64,000 nt of DNA. Origin: Roseovarius sp. Lineage in GTDB: Bacteria > Pseudomonadota > Alphaproteobacteria > Rhodobacterales > Rhodobacteraceae. This document shows, piece by piece, positions 17,316 through 27,380 of the stretch (the stretch's first letter is position 1; each line of letters opens with the position of its first letter). The translations under genes were made by a program, and so were the position numbers. The stretch covers positions 53,360 through 117,359 of the forward strand of contig JAOSKR010000003.1 in the NCBI GenBank assembly GCA_027493545.1, written 5' to 3'. The notes under the pieces were generated by a model. That model was not told the origin of the DNA and made no database searches. It was given only the letters and a program-made list of their open reading frames with translations.

Positions 17316-18526
17316 GTGACCTTCATAGCGATGCTTGGCACCATTGTCAGCGATGGCAGTCTCTGCGTGATCGACGCGGCCGGTCGTTCGCACATGATCG
17401 GAGACGGCACGGTTCCGGAGGTCACGCTGCGGCTGACGTCGAAAGCGAGCAACTATTCTCTGGCCTTCAATCCGGCGCTTGCTTTCGGCGAAGCGTATAT
17501 GGATGGCCGGCTGGTGATCGAACGGGGCAGCCTCCATAACTTCCTGGACTTGGTGGCGCGCAACTACGGTTCCATAAGAGACAATCCGTGGCTGGCCCTG
17601 CTGACACGGCTTCGAAAGGGGCTGAGGCAGTCCAACCCGGTCGGCCGGGCGCGGCGCAACGTGGCACATCATTACGACCTTTCCGATGAGTTCTACGACA
17701 TCTTCCTGGACGCCGACCGTCAGTATTCGTGCGCCTATTTCAAGGACCCCAACGATACGCTGGAGACCGCGCAGGAGAACAAGAAGCGCCACATTGCCGC
17801 GAAACTGTGCCTGGATCGAAGCGGTCTGAGGGTGCTCGACATCGGGTCTGGCTGGGGCGGCTGAGCCTCTACCCGGCCGAGGCATTCGGCGCCGACGTCA
17901 CCGGCGTCACACTGAGCAGGGAGCAGCATGGCTACAGCATGCGGCGGGCGGCCCGCTCATCAGCCGCCGAGCGCGTGCGCTTCGAGTTGCGGGACTACCG
18001 TGAGCTGGACGGGCGTTTCGATAGAGTCGTTTCGGTCGGGATGTTCGAGCATGTCGGCAAGACCAATTACCCGGAATTCTTCGCCCGGCTAAATGAGTTC
18101 CTGACCGAGGACGGCATCGCACTGATCCACTCGATCGGTTACGCCGATACCCCGGCGCCGATCAATCCATTCATACGAAAGTACATCTTCCCCGGCGCCG
18201 ATCTGCCGTCAATGTCGGAGGTCTTCACCGCGGTCGAACCCACCGGTCTCTTCGTCACCGACCTGGAGATCCTGCGGATGCACTATGCCGAGACGCTGCG
18301 CTGTTGGCGCGAACGCCTCATGGCGCAGTCGGATGAGGTCAAGGCGCTGTACGACGAGCGCTTCCTGCGTATGTGGGAATTCTATCTGGTGCTCAGCGAG
18401 ATTGGCTTCCGGCGGCGGACGAACATCGTCTTCCAGATGCAACTGAGCAGACGTCTCGATGCTCTGCCGATAACACGCGACTACATGGCCGACGCAGAAT
18501 GCCGAGAAGGAATGACCGGAGAGTAG
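17316..18526 (+). CDS. cfa: Cyclopropane-fatty-acyl-phospholipid synthase family protein (frame broken once)
   Basis: GTG 17316 has GGAG seven bases upstream; ATG 17277 is possible. The N-terminal domain has FGEAYMDGRLVIERGSLHNF, typical of the family, and HHYDLSDEFYDIFLD precedes the methyltransferase core. The SAM motif LRVLDIGSGWGG is cut by a stop: one G is missing at 17859-17860, and adding it gives GWGGLSLYPAEAFGADVTG. YRELDGRFDRVVSVGMFEHV and FIRKYIFPGADLPS follow, as in CFA synthases that methylenate phospholipid double bonds. Length after repair is about 403 residues, normal for the family. Confidence 0.8.
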
Positions 18527-18943
18527 GCCCGTTGTCAATTTTTCAGAGATCGGGTGGACACCATTCTCCCCAGACGACATCGCGATGCGCCTCACTTGCG
18601 GTGTTGAAAGCACCGGTGATGGAGGTGTCAGACTGAATCAATCCGGCCTGCGTTGGGACACCGACGCTGCCCCTTGTGCTACGCGAAAACCGCGCCACCC
18701 GGCGAGGGCCGCTGGAACTGCCTGTGCAAGGCGGTGCCGGGCAGAGCTGGGCGAAGACCTGCCGGAGCGGTTCCACGGCGCTGTGTCGCTGCCCTTCGAG
18801 GCGGGGGCCGGACGCGGCGCTGATCTTGCGACCGCCCGGGCGCAACGCGAACGAGCAAACCCGGGATTGTCGGTTCATCCTATCCTTAGTAGTCTGCCTG
18901 CGGGGAAGTCGCACCAACGCATTCCCGATTGCGGTGTCGTTCG
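18527..18943. other. Intergenic stretch, no convincing gene
   Basis: A 124-residue minus-strand frame (18543-18917) has an odd tail, HRDVVWGEWCPPDL, but no start signal or family could be assigned. Nothing else is supported. Confidence 0.4.
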
Positions 18944-19851
18944 ATGATCAGGGCCCGCGAATACGTCTCGCTGTCGTCCGAGGCGGCTTTTGCCGTATCG
19001 GGCGAGTTGCGCGTCCTGGCATGGAACCGATCCGCCGAGTGCATCTTCGGACTGGCGGCGGCCGATGTGGTCGGGCGCCGGTGCAGCGACGTGGTGTCGG
19101 CAGAACTGCCCTCCGGGGAGCCCTTGTGCGGCCCCGACTGCCACGGGAGACTTTGCTTCAGGAACCGGACGCCGTTCAGTGCCGATGATTGTCTGGTTCG
19201 GCGGCCCGGCCGAAAGGCGATGCGCGTCAGCATGACCACGCTGATCGTGCCGAGCGACGGGCCCGCCGACCCGTCGCGAACGTGCGCCCCGGTATTTGTT
19301 CACGGGCTCGACAGGGCCGGCGCGGGATCGCCGATGCCGCAGCCGTTGCACATCAGGATGCTCGGGCGCTTTTCGGTCACCCTGAACGAGCGGCACATTC
19401 CTGTCGAAACCTGGCAGCGCAAGGCCGCCGTGACGGTGCTGAAGATCCTGGCGATACGCCCCGGCCACCTGGTGCCGCGCGATCGTCTTATCGAATTTCT
19501 CTGGCCCGGCATCGACGAGAGGCGCGGACGCGACCGTCTGAAGGTAGCAGTCTACTCGCTGCGGCAATTGCTGGGCCACGCCGAACTGGTCGAATATGCT
19601 GGCGAAGCCTATGCGCTGCGCGCCGGCGCGGTGCTGCTGGACGTTGCCGTGTTCGAGCGCCTCGTCGCCGAGGGATCCGCCACGCCCGGGCGCATCGTCC
19701 GGACGACGCGGTGGCCAGCCTCGGCGACGCGCTCAGGCTCTATCGCGGTGATCACCTCGAGGAGGATCCCTACGAGGAATGGTGCGCCGAAGAGCGCATG
19801 CGCCTGCGCGAGCTTTACTTCGAGGCAGCCGAACACCTGTCGGAGACCTAC
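18944..19851 (+). pseudogene. PAS-SARP transcriptional activator, C-terminus cut and joined to an oxidoreductase
   Basis: Residues about 8-95 form a PAS-like sensor (AFAVSGELRVLAWNRSAE) with a cysteine-rich loop, CGPDCHGRLC, that might bind metal or sense redox. An OmpR-type winged helix of SARP regulators follows: IRMLGRFSVTLNERHIPVE, then WPGIDERRGRDRLKVAVYSL. A one-base loss near 19680-19681 breaks the frame. Then the start of the bacterial transcriptional activation domain is seen (LYRGDHLEEDPYEEWC, LYFEAAEHLSETY). At about 19852 the sequence turns, in frame, into a molybdopterin oxidoreductase, so the rest of the activation domain is missing. It probably once regulated the adjacent redox locus. 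Confidence 0.65.
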
Positions 19852-22633
19852 AGCGGCGAGCAAGGCCGCGCCCGGCTGATCGACAAGGACGGCTATGACG
19901 AGGAGATGCTGGCGCATTGGGAAGAGGCCGGCACGCGGACCATCAAGATGGGGTCGTCGCTGCCGATTCACGGCGTGATCGGCAAGTTCGGCCTGTTTCG
20001 CATGTGCAACCTTCTCGGGCTGGTCGATGCCCATGTGCGCGGCGTCGGCCCCGACGAGGCCAGGGGCGGGCGGGAATGGTCGGAATACACCGGCGCGGCG
20101 ATCAGGCGCCGGGCCAGCCCTTCGTGCACGGGTTGCAGACCTCGGACATCGACCTCAACGACCTGCGCTTTACCAAATTCGTGGTTCAGGTCGGCAAGAA
20201 CCTGATCGAAAACAAGATGCCCGACGCGCACTGGCTGACCGAACTGATGGAGCGCGGCGCGCGCAGCGTGGTGATCGCGCCGGAATACAGCCCCTCGGCC
20301 ACCAAGGCGGATTACTGGATCTCGGTGCGTCCCGGCCTGTCGGACACCTCGATCTTCCTTTACGCCACCCGCGAGCTGATGGAACGGGGCTGGTACGACA
20401 CGGACTTCGTCAAGGAATTCACCGACTTTCCGATCTTGGTGCGGACCGACACGCTCAAGCGGCTGAAACCGCAAGAGGTGATCGCGGGCTATACCGACAA
20501 GGACATCAGCGCCGGCCCGAGCTTCAGGATTCAGGGGCTGACCGCCGAGCAGCGCGACCGGCTGGGGATTTCCTGGTCCGCGACGCCCGAACCGGCCAGC
20601 CGCAACCCGTCAGCCGCGACGATGTGGGCAAGCATGTCTCGGAAATCGGTATTGATCCGGTGCTGGACTGGAAGGGACAGGTGACGCTGGATGATGGCAG
20701 CGAGGTCGGGGCGATGACCGTCTGGTCGATGTATCGTGAACATCTGGCCGACTACGACCTGACCACCACCGCCGAGATCACCGGCGCGCCGGAGAGCCTG
20801 CTGGAACGGATCGTCGAGGATTTCGGGCGCCGGTTCTGGGATCCCGATTTCATCGGCAAGCCGCGCGAGGCCTATTCGGTGGCGATCCACTATGGCGAGG
20901 GGATCAACCACTATTACCACGCCACCCTGCATAACCGGGCGACGATGCTGCCGCTGATGCTGATCGGCTCGATCGGCATACCCGGCAGCGGCGCCCATAC
21001 CGGGCCGGCAACTACAAGGGCGCGCTGATGCAGGGTTCGCCCTGGTCCGGGCCGGGCGCCGGCGGTGTCTGGGTCAAGGAGGACCCGTTCAATCAGGTGC
21101 TGGACGAGAACGGCACGATCGGCCCCGAAAACATTCGCGAGATGCTGCACGGCGAGGAGATGAGCTATTGGGGCTTCGGCGAGTGGCCGATGATCGTCGA
21201 CACGCCCGGTGCGGGCCGCAAGAACTTTACCGGCCACACCCATCTGCCCTCGCCGACCAAGGCGATGTGGTATTGCAACGCCAACCTGATCAATCAGGCG
21301 AAATGGGCCTATCACCTGATCACCAACATCAACCCGAAAATCGACCTGATCGTCGACCAGCAGGTCGAATGGACCGGATCGGCGGAATATGCCGACGTGA
21401 TCCTGCCCGCGAACTCGTGGATGGAATTCGAGGACCTTGAATTGGGCGGCTCGTGTTCCAATCCGTTCCTGCAGATGTGGGGCGGCGACGGTATCGAACC
21501 ACTATACGACAGCAAGGACGACGGGATGATCTTTACCCTGGTGTCCGAGAAGCTCGCCGAGCTGACCGGCGACGAACGGTTTCGCAACCACTGGAAATTC
21601 CTGCTGGAAGGCAGGAGCGCGGTCTACCTGCAGCGCGTGCTCGACAATTGCACCACCACGCAAGGCTACCGGTGTCCGACATCGTGGCCGGGAAATACGG
21701 CGAGCCCGGCGCCGCGCTGATGCTGTTTCGCACCTATCCGCGGGTGCCGTTCTTTGAACAGGTGCATGACGATATCCCGTTTTACACCGACACCGGGCGG
21801 CTCAACGCCTATTGCGACATCCCCGAGGCGATCGAATACGGCGAGAACCTGATCGTTCACCGCGAGGCGCCCGAGGCGACGCCCTACATGCCCAACGTGA
21901 TCGTCTCGTCGAGCCCCTACATCCGGCCGCAGAACTATGGCGTGACACCCGAGATGCTGCAGGGCGATCTGCTGGACGCCGACCTGCGCGCCGTCGCCAA
22001 CAACAAGATGCCCTGGAGCCAGGTGAAGACGACGAAGAACCCGCTCTGGCGCGACGGCTTCACCTTTTACGCGATGACGCCGAAAAGCCGCCACACCACC
22101 CATTCGTCCTGGGCGACGGTGGACTGGAACTGGATCTGGAGCACCAATTTCGGCGACCCCTACCGCCGCGACCGCCGCTCGCCCGGAGTCGGTGACTGGC
22201 AGGTGCACATGAACCCCGATGCGGCCAGGGACATGGGCATCGAGGATGGCGACTACATCTATGTAGATGCCAACCCGGCCGACCGGCCGTTCGTGAACTG
22301 GGCGGACGATCCCGGCCGCCACAAGGCGTTCCGTCTGTTGACCCGGGTCAAGTTCAATCCCGCCTATCCCTACAACGTGGTGATGACCAAGCACTCGGCC
22401 TGGATCGCGTCCGAGCGCAGTGTCGCCGCCCATGAGAGCCGCGACGACCGGCGCGCGCTGGCCAGCGACACCGGCTATCAGTCGAATTTCCGCTACGGCT
22501 CGCACCAGAGCATCACCCGCGGCTGGGCGCCGATCATGCACCAGACCGACAGCCTGTTTCACAAGAAGACGGGCACCATGGCCTTCACCTTCGGCTTCGA
22601 CGTCGACAACCACGCCGTCAACACCGTGCCGCC
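19852..22633 (+). pseudogene. nxrA-like: NxrA/NarG-type molybdopterin oxidoreductase catalytic subunit, N-terminus missing and frame broken
   Basis: About 930 residues can be assembled across indels at 20092, 20564-20567, 21002-21004 and 21671-21672. Landmarks of type II DMSO-reductase-family enzymes are present: [69 protein letters not shown] and GDYIYVDANPADRPF. From memory of the family, TPKSRHTTHSSWATVDWNW and TGYQSNFRYGSHQSITRGW look closest to nitrite oxidoreductases of the Nitrospira/anammox type rather than classic NarG. The N-terminal iron-sulphur region is absent and the end is cut at VDNHAVNTVP, so this copy should not be functional. No beta or gamma subunit gene is nearby. Confidence 0.65.
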
Positions 22634-24105
22634 CGCCTGCACGACCGCCGCTTCAGGCAGATGGAAGGCGGCCTGCCGGACCGCTACCGCACCGAAGACG
22701 GCATCGAGCACCAGCGCGCGGTGCATGACAGCCTGATCACCCGCGGCCTCGGCATCATTTCCGACAGCTACCACGACGCCGCCGGCACGGCCTGCGACGC
22801 CGCCGGCATCGCCTACGGCCGGCTCAGCCCCGAGGGCAAGAACTATCGCCAGATAGTCGAGGCGGCGGCCACTGGCGGGTTCGCTCTGCTCGCGCTCGGG
22901 GCGCAGGGGCTGGGCGCGGTTCCGGGCGCCGGCATCGGCACGGTCTGCGAGCGGGTGGCGCGGCGGGTGGCGACCGACCTTCTGGTGATCCGCGACCCGG
23001 CCCGCGCGATCGGAGCCGGGCCGCTGGTGGCCGCCGTCGACGGCTCGCCGCGGGGCTTCGGCGTGCTGAAGACCGCGCTGGGGCTGGGGCGGGCGCTGGG
23101 CGTGCCGGTGCATGTGGTCGCCGCCTACGACCCCTATTTCCACTATGTCGCCTTCAAGCGCATCGCCGGGGTTCTGAGCGACGAGGCCGGCAAGGTCTTT
23201 CGCTTCAAGGAGCAGGAAAAGCTGCACGAGGAGATCATCGACGACGGGCTGGCCGAGGATCTACCGCTCGCATCTGGCGCTCGCCGGGCGGATCGCCGAG
23301 AAGGACGGCGTGCCGGTCACGACGGAATTGCTCGACGGCAAGCCGCATGTCGCCATCGCCGCCTGTCTGGCGAGGACCGGCGCCAGCCTCCTGCTGATCG
23401 GCCGTACCGGCATTCATGCCGATGACGCGCTCGACATCGGCGGCAACGCCGAGAACCTGTTGCGGTCCGCGCCCTGTCACGTGTGGCTTGGCGCGGCCAC
23501 GTTCGTGCCGCCGGCCGACGCGCTGGCCGAGGAAACCATGCGCTGGACCGCCGAGGCCGAGGCCAAAGCTGAACCGCGTGCCCGAGATGGCGCGCGCCAT
23601 GGTCCGGCTGGCGGTGCAGCGGTTTGCCCAGGAAAGCGGTCACACGGTTGTCACCTGCAATCTGATCGACCGCGCGACACAGAAGCTGTGCCCGCATTCC
23701 GGCGGTCAGGCCAGCCGCGAGACGCCGGTGACCTGGTGCCCCGAGGCCGCCACGCTGGCCGACAGCGGCGGCGACGCCTCGGTCGTGGCGGCGATCCGGC
23801 TGCGGGCCGAAAAGCGCGCGCGCCGCGACGGCGCCGACCGGGTGCTGCCCGCGCATGTGCGGCCGTTTCTCGACACCGCCGTCCCTGCGGCGCGCTGGAG
23901 CGCGGCCGCCCTGGCGCGGCTGGCACGGGTTCCCGAAATGGTGCGCGATACGGTGCAGCAGCAGGCCGAGGCGGAGGCCGCCGAAACCGCCGCCACCGAG
24001 ATAACGCCGGCGCTGCTGGAGATCGCGATCGCTGCATCCCGGCAGAAAATGCAACGGACGATGCAATCCGGCGGGCATCCCGCGCCGCCGCCCGACAGGG
24101 ACTGA
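22634..24105 (+). CDS. Universal stress protein with two C-terminal PCP_red domains (5' end lost, frame broken)
   Basis: The frame begins abruptly at the oxidoreductase junction with RLHDRRFRQMEGGLPDRY. Two UspA-type domains follow: LALGAQGLGAVPGAGIGTV is in the first, and LLLIGRTGIHADDALDIGG, the G-2x-G-9x-G nucleotide loop, is in the second. One extra G at 23257-23258 and one extra A at 23565-23567 break the frame. The C-terminus has two helical PCP_red (PF08369) units, WTAEAEAKLNRVPEMARAMV and RWSAAALARLARVPEMVRDT. This domain is best known from light-independent protochlorophyllide reductase. The first strand of the first USP domain is missing. Function of such fusions is unknown. Confidence 0.6.
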
Positions 24106-24110
24106 GGCCC

Positions 24111-25404
24111 ATGACGGACGCGCCCTATCTGGTTGCCTTGAACCTGACCCGGCGCTGCAACCTCGCCTGCGCCCATTGCTATCTCGACGCCGGCGCGCGC
24201 GCCGCCACCGACCCCGAGGAACTGGGTACGGACGAAGTTCGCGCGCTGATCGACGACATCGCCGCGCTCGGCGGTGAGACCATGGTGGTGCTGACCGGTG
24301 GCGAGCCGCTCTTGCGCCGCGACATCGAGCCGATCGCGGCCCATGCCGCCGGCCTCGGGCTGATGGTGGTGGTGGGCACCAACGGCATGGCGCTGACCCG
24401 GTGGCGCGTCGCCACGCTGCAGGGTGCCGGCGTGGCCGGGGTCGGGATCAGCGTCGATTCGCTCGACCCCGAGCGGCATGACGCCTTTCGCGGCCTGCCC
24501 GGCGGCTTTGCCCGCACCATGGACGGCATCGACAATTGCCGCCGTGCCGGGCTGGGCTTTCAGATCCATTTCACCGTCACCGACGACACCGCGGGGAACT
24601 GGACGCGATGATCGCCTTCGCGCGGTCCTGCGGGGCGATCGCGCTCAATGTGTTCTTTCTGGTCGGCACCGGGCGCGGCCGGCATGTCAGCAACATCAGC
24701 CGTGCGGGGTACGATCGCACCCTGCGCCGCCTGACCCGTGCGGCGCGCGACACCGAAGGCATCATGATCCGCGCGAAATGCGCCCCGCATTTCAAACGTA
24801 TGGCGATCGAGCTCGATCCCGACTGGCCGATCACCACCGCCCATGGCTACGAGGCCGGCGGCTGCCTTGCCGGCACCCGCTATGCCCGCGTGACGCCGTC
24901 GGGCGAGGTCACGCCGTGCCCCTATATCGCGCATTCCGCCGGCTCGATCCGGCAGCGCCGGTTTGCCGAGATATGGCAGGATGCGCCGGTCTTCGCCCGG
25001 CTGCGCGCGCCGCAACTGACCGGCCGCTGCGGCATCTGCGAATACGGCGAGGTCTGCGGCGGCTGCCGCGCGCGCCCCTATGCCGCGACCGGCGATCTGA
25101 TGGGCGAGGATACGCTCTGCGCCTACCGGCCCGATGGGACGGGCGCGATCCCGCAAATCCCGCAGGCCGCGCCTCCTGTCGCCTGGACCCCGGCGGCGCG
25201 GGCGAGGCTGGACCGGTGCCGCCCTTCGTGCGCCGTTTCGTCCGGCAGCGGGCCGAGACCCATGCCCGCGAGACAGGCTGCGACGCGGTGACCGCCGAGC
25301 ATCTGGACGCCCTGGCGCGGCGGCGCTTTGGCGGTACCGCGCCGTCCCGTCCGTCCATGGCCCGGGCACCGGTCCGGTCGGAAAACCGCCATGACCTCGG
25401 TTGA
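24111..25404 (+). CDS. Radical SAM/SPASM protein with C-terminal PCP_red domain, NirJ/AhbD-like (frame broken twice)
   Basis: ATG 24111 begins MTDAPYLVALNLTRRCNLAC with the CxxxCxxC iron-sulphur motif at Cys16, 20 and 23. ETMVVLTGGEPLLRRDIEP is the SAM-binding GGE loop. A SPASM region follows (CLAGTRYARVTPSGEVTPCP, then CGICEYGEVCGGCRARPY), as in heme d1 (NirJ) and alternative-heme (AhbD) enzymes that modify porphyrin side chains. Missing Gs at 24593-24596 and 25215-25216 break the frame. After repair a PCP_red unit closes the protein (RARLDRVPPFVRRFVRQRAE). Its end overlaps the start of the protoporphyrinogen oxidase gene. Tetrapyrrole modification is inferred from family and context. Confidence 0.7.
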
Positions 25405-26817
25405 TGTGGTCATCGTCGGCGGCGGCGTGTCGGGTCTGACCACCGCCCATGCGCTATGCGCCGGGGGTCACAGTGTTCTGGTACTGGAACGGCAGGTGCG
25501 CCCGGGAGGAAACGCGATTTCCGAGCGTATCGGCGGCTTTTTGATGGAGCATGGCCCCAGCACCGTCAATCTTGGCATGACGGGTGTTGCGGCGCTGGCC
25601 GAAAGCCTCGATCTGGGGAACGTCCGCACCGGTCTTGGCCCCGATGTCCGCAAACGGTACCTGACGAAAGGTGGGCGGCTGGTCGGGATCGGCCTTCATC
25701 CGCTGGCTTTCCTGACCTCCGGCTATCTGTCCCTGACCGGCCGCGCGCGCCCGGCGGCCGAACTCTGGCAACCCCCGGGCACCCGGATGGCGAGGAAACC
25801 GTCGCCGAATTCGGTCAGCGCCGGTTTGGTGCCGAATTCGCCGAGCGCGTTCTCGACCCTCTCGTCGCCGGCATGTTCGCGGACGACGCGAGCCGGACCG
25901 AGCTGGGTTTCGTGATGCCGGCGCTGGCTGCCATGGAACATGCGCACGGATCGGTCATCCGGGCGGTTCTGCGCGCCCGCCTGAAGGGTGGCAGGATGCC
26001 GGCGCGGCAACTGTCGTCATGGCGCGACGGCATTGGCACGCTGCCCAATGCGCTTGCCCTGCACCTGGGCGGCATGGTGAGAACCGGTGTCACGGTGCGC
26101 CGGATCGTGCGTGCCCGCCACGGCTTCGCGATCGACACCGGAGAGCGGGGGAGCATTCATGCCAGGGCCGTGGTCGTCGCCACGCAACCCCATGTCGCGG
26201 CGCACCTGCTGGCGTCACTGGTCCCGGGCGCGGCCGGCGAATGCGCGCGCATCGCCGCGCCGCCGCTCGCGGTGGTCTTTCTCGGATATCGGCGCGACCA
26301 GGTCGCGCATCCTCTCGACGGGCTGGGCTATCTGACACCGGGCTGCGAAGGGCGCATCGTCAATGGCGGGCTGTTCTGTTCGTCGATGTTTTCCGGGCGC
26401 GCGCCCGCGGGCCATGTGGCGATTGCTGCCTATATCGGAGGCGCCCGCGCCCCGGATCATGCGCGTTTGTCGACGCGGACCCTGATCGACATCGTGCGCG
26501 GCGAACTGGCCCAGCTCGTCGGCGTCCGAGGCGACCCGGTCGTGGCGCGGGTCCGGCAATGGCCCCGGGGCCTGCCGCAGTTCCAGCGCGGCCATTCCCT
26601 GCTGGTCGAACGGATCGAGCAGGCGCTCTGCGATACGCCGGGGGTGTTCGTCACCGGGAATTACCTGCGCGGCGTGTCGGTGGGCGCTTGTGCCGATTGC
26701 GCCTTGGATACCGCCCGCCGCGTCGGTCGTCACCTTGGCCGGGCGAGCGAAACCGCAATCTGGTTCGGCGACGCGAGAACCGCCACCGGCGCGGCAGCGA
26801 GCCCGCCACAGAGGTGA
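25391..26817 (+). CDS. hemY: Protoporphyrinogen/coproporphyrinogen oxidase, HemY-type (frame broken once)
   Basis: ATG 25391 starts with VVIVGGGVSGLTTAHALCAG, the FAD-binding fold, then LERQVRPGGNAISERIGGF. RVLDPLVAGMFADDASRTE, GIGTLPNALALHLGG and GVFVTGNYLRGVSVGACAD are typical of HemG/HemY oxidases that make protoporphyrin IX or coproporphyrin III with oxygen. About 475 residues after repair, the usual length. The frame breaks in a C5G3 stretch (25772-25779): one more base joins ELWQPP to HPDGEETVAEFGQRRFG. It overlaps the radical SAM gene and precedes a ferrochelatase remnant, so this was a heme/tetrapyrrole operon. Confidence 0.75.
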
Positions 26818-26828
26818 TCAAGATGAAA

Positions 26829-26847
26829 CCGGCATGCTGCATGCCGG
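26829..26847. terminator. 19-base palindrome after the protoporphyrinogen oxidase gene
   Basis: CCGGCATGC at 26829-26837 pairs with GCATGCCGG at 26839-26847 around a single base. It lies 11 bases after the stop at 26817 but has no T-run, and it overlaps the start of the ferrochelatase remnant, so it may be a chance or regulatory palindrome. Confidence 0.3.
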
Positions 26848-26940
26848 CCCGGATGCGACACTCACGCCAGAGGAGAGGAATGGTGCCCCGGACAGCCACC
26901 CTCACGGTGGCCGGATCGGCATTCTGCTGATCTACCTCGG
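26834..26940 (+). pseudogene. hemH: Ferrochelatase N-terminal remnant
   Basis: From ATG 26834 the frame reads MLHAGPDATLTPEERNGAPD, then GGRIGILLIYLGSP. The last part matches the N-terminal strand and loop of ferrochelatase (usually close to KIGVLLVNLGTPD). Similarity fades at about 26940, although the frame stays open to 27223. Ferrochelatase inserts iron into the porphyrin made by the gene just upstream, so the order makes sense. About 300 residues are missing, so it cannot be active. A chance resemblance is possible because only about 15 residues are diagnostic. Confidence 0.4.
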
Positions 26941-27380
26941 ATCGCCACGCGCGCGCGCGCCCCGGGATTTCCGGCCGGCGGGGCGGTATCTCGCATCGTG
27001 GGCGTGTCGGACCAATTCGAGCCGGTCCGCGTCGGGACAGCGGCGCTCGTCCTTGTGCCGGCAAGAGATCGCGCGTTCGCGTCATCAGAGGGGCAGGGGG
27101 GCTGCGCGATGGTTCAGCCAGCGCCGGGGCAGGATTTCATTCCGGCAATACGGCGCTTTCGGATCAAGGATGAACAGAGCGGCCCGAACCGCATCCGCCC
27201 AGACCTCACGGGTGCGCGGCTGACGTCGATGCCGCACTCGTGAGAGGGGTTTCCGACATCGCGACGCGAGTGCGGACGCCTCAAGTACCAAAGGCTCGAG
27301 CCGGGTTGCTCAGACAAAGCCCGGGCGGTCCCTGTTGCGGCGCAGGCCGCATCGCCTCGACACCTCCCGTTGCGGGAAAA
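26941..27380. other. Unassigned stretch after the tetrapyrrole operon
   Basis: The third copy of the dispersed 33-base motif lies at 27006-27038. Frames on both strands (26998-27243 plus, 27085-27291 minus) have protein-like patches but no recognisable family and no clear start signal. The region is convergent between the heme genes and the ABC transporter operon. Confidence 0.4.

Noticed and set aside
18543..18917. 124-residue minus-strand frame ending WGEWCPPDL
   Set aside because: The tail looks protein-like, but no start signal, family or neighbour supports it.
22661..23425. Separate universal-stress gene starting at ATG 22661
   Set aside because: Similarity to the family already begins before this ATG (RLHDRRFRQ), and the first strand of the fold is missing, so the ATG is internal to a truncated gene.
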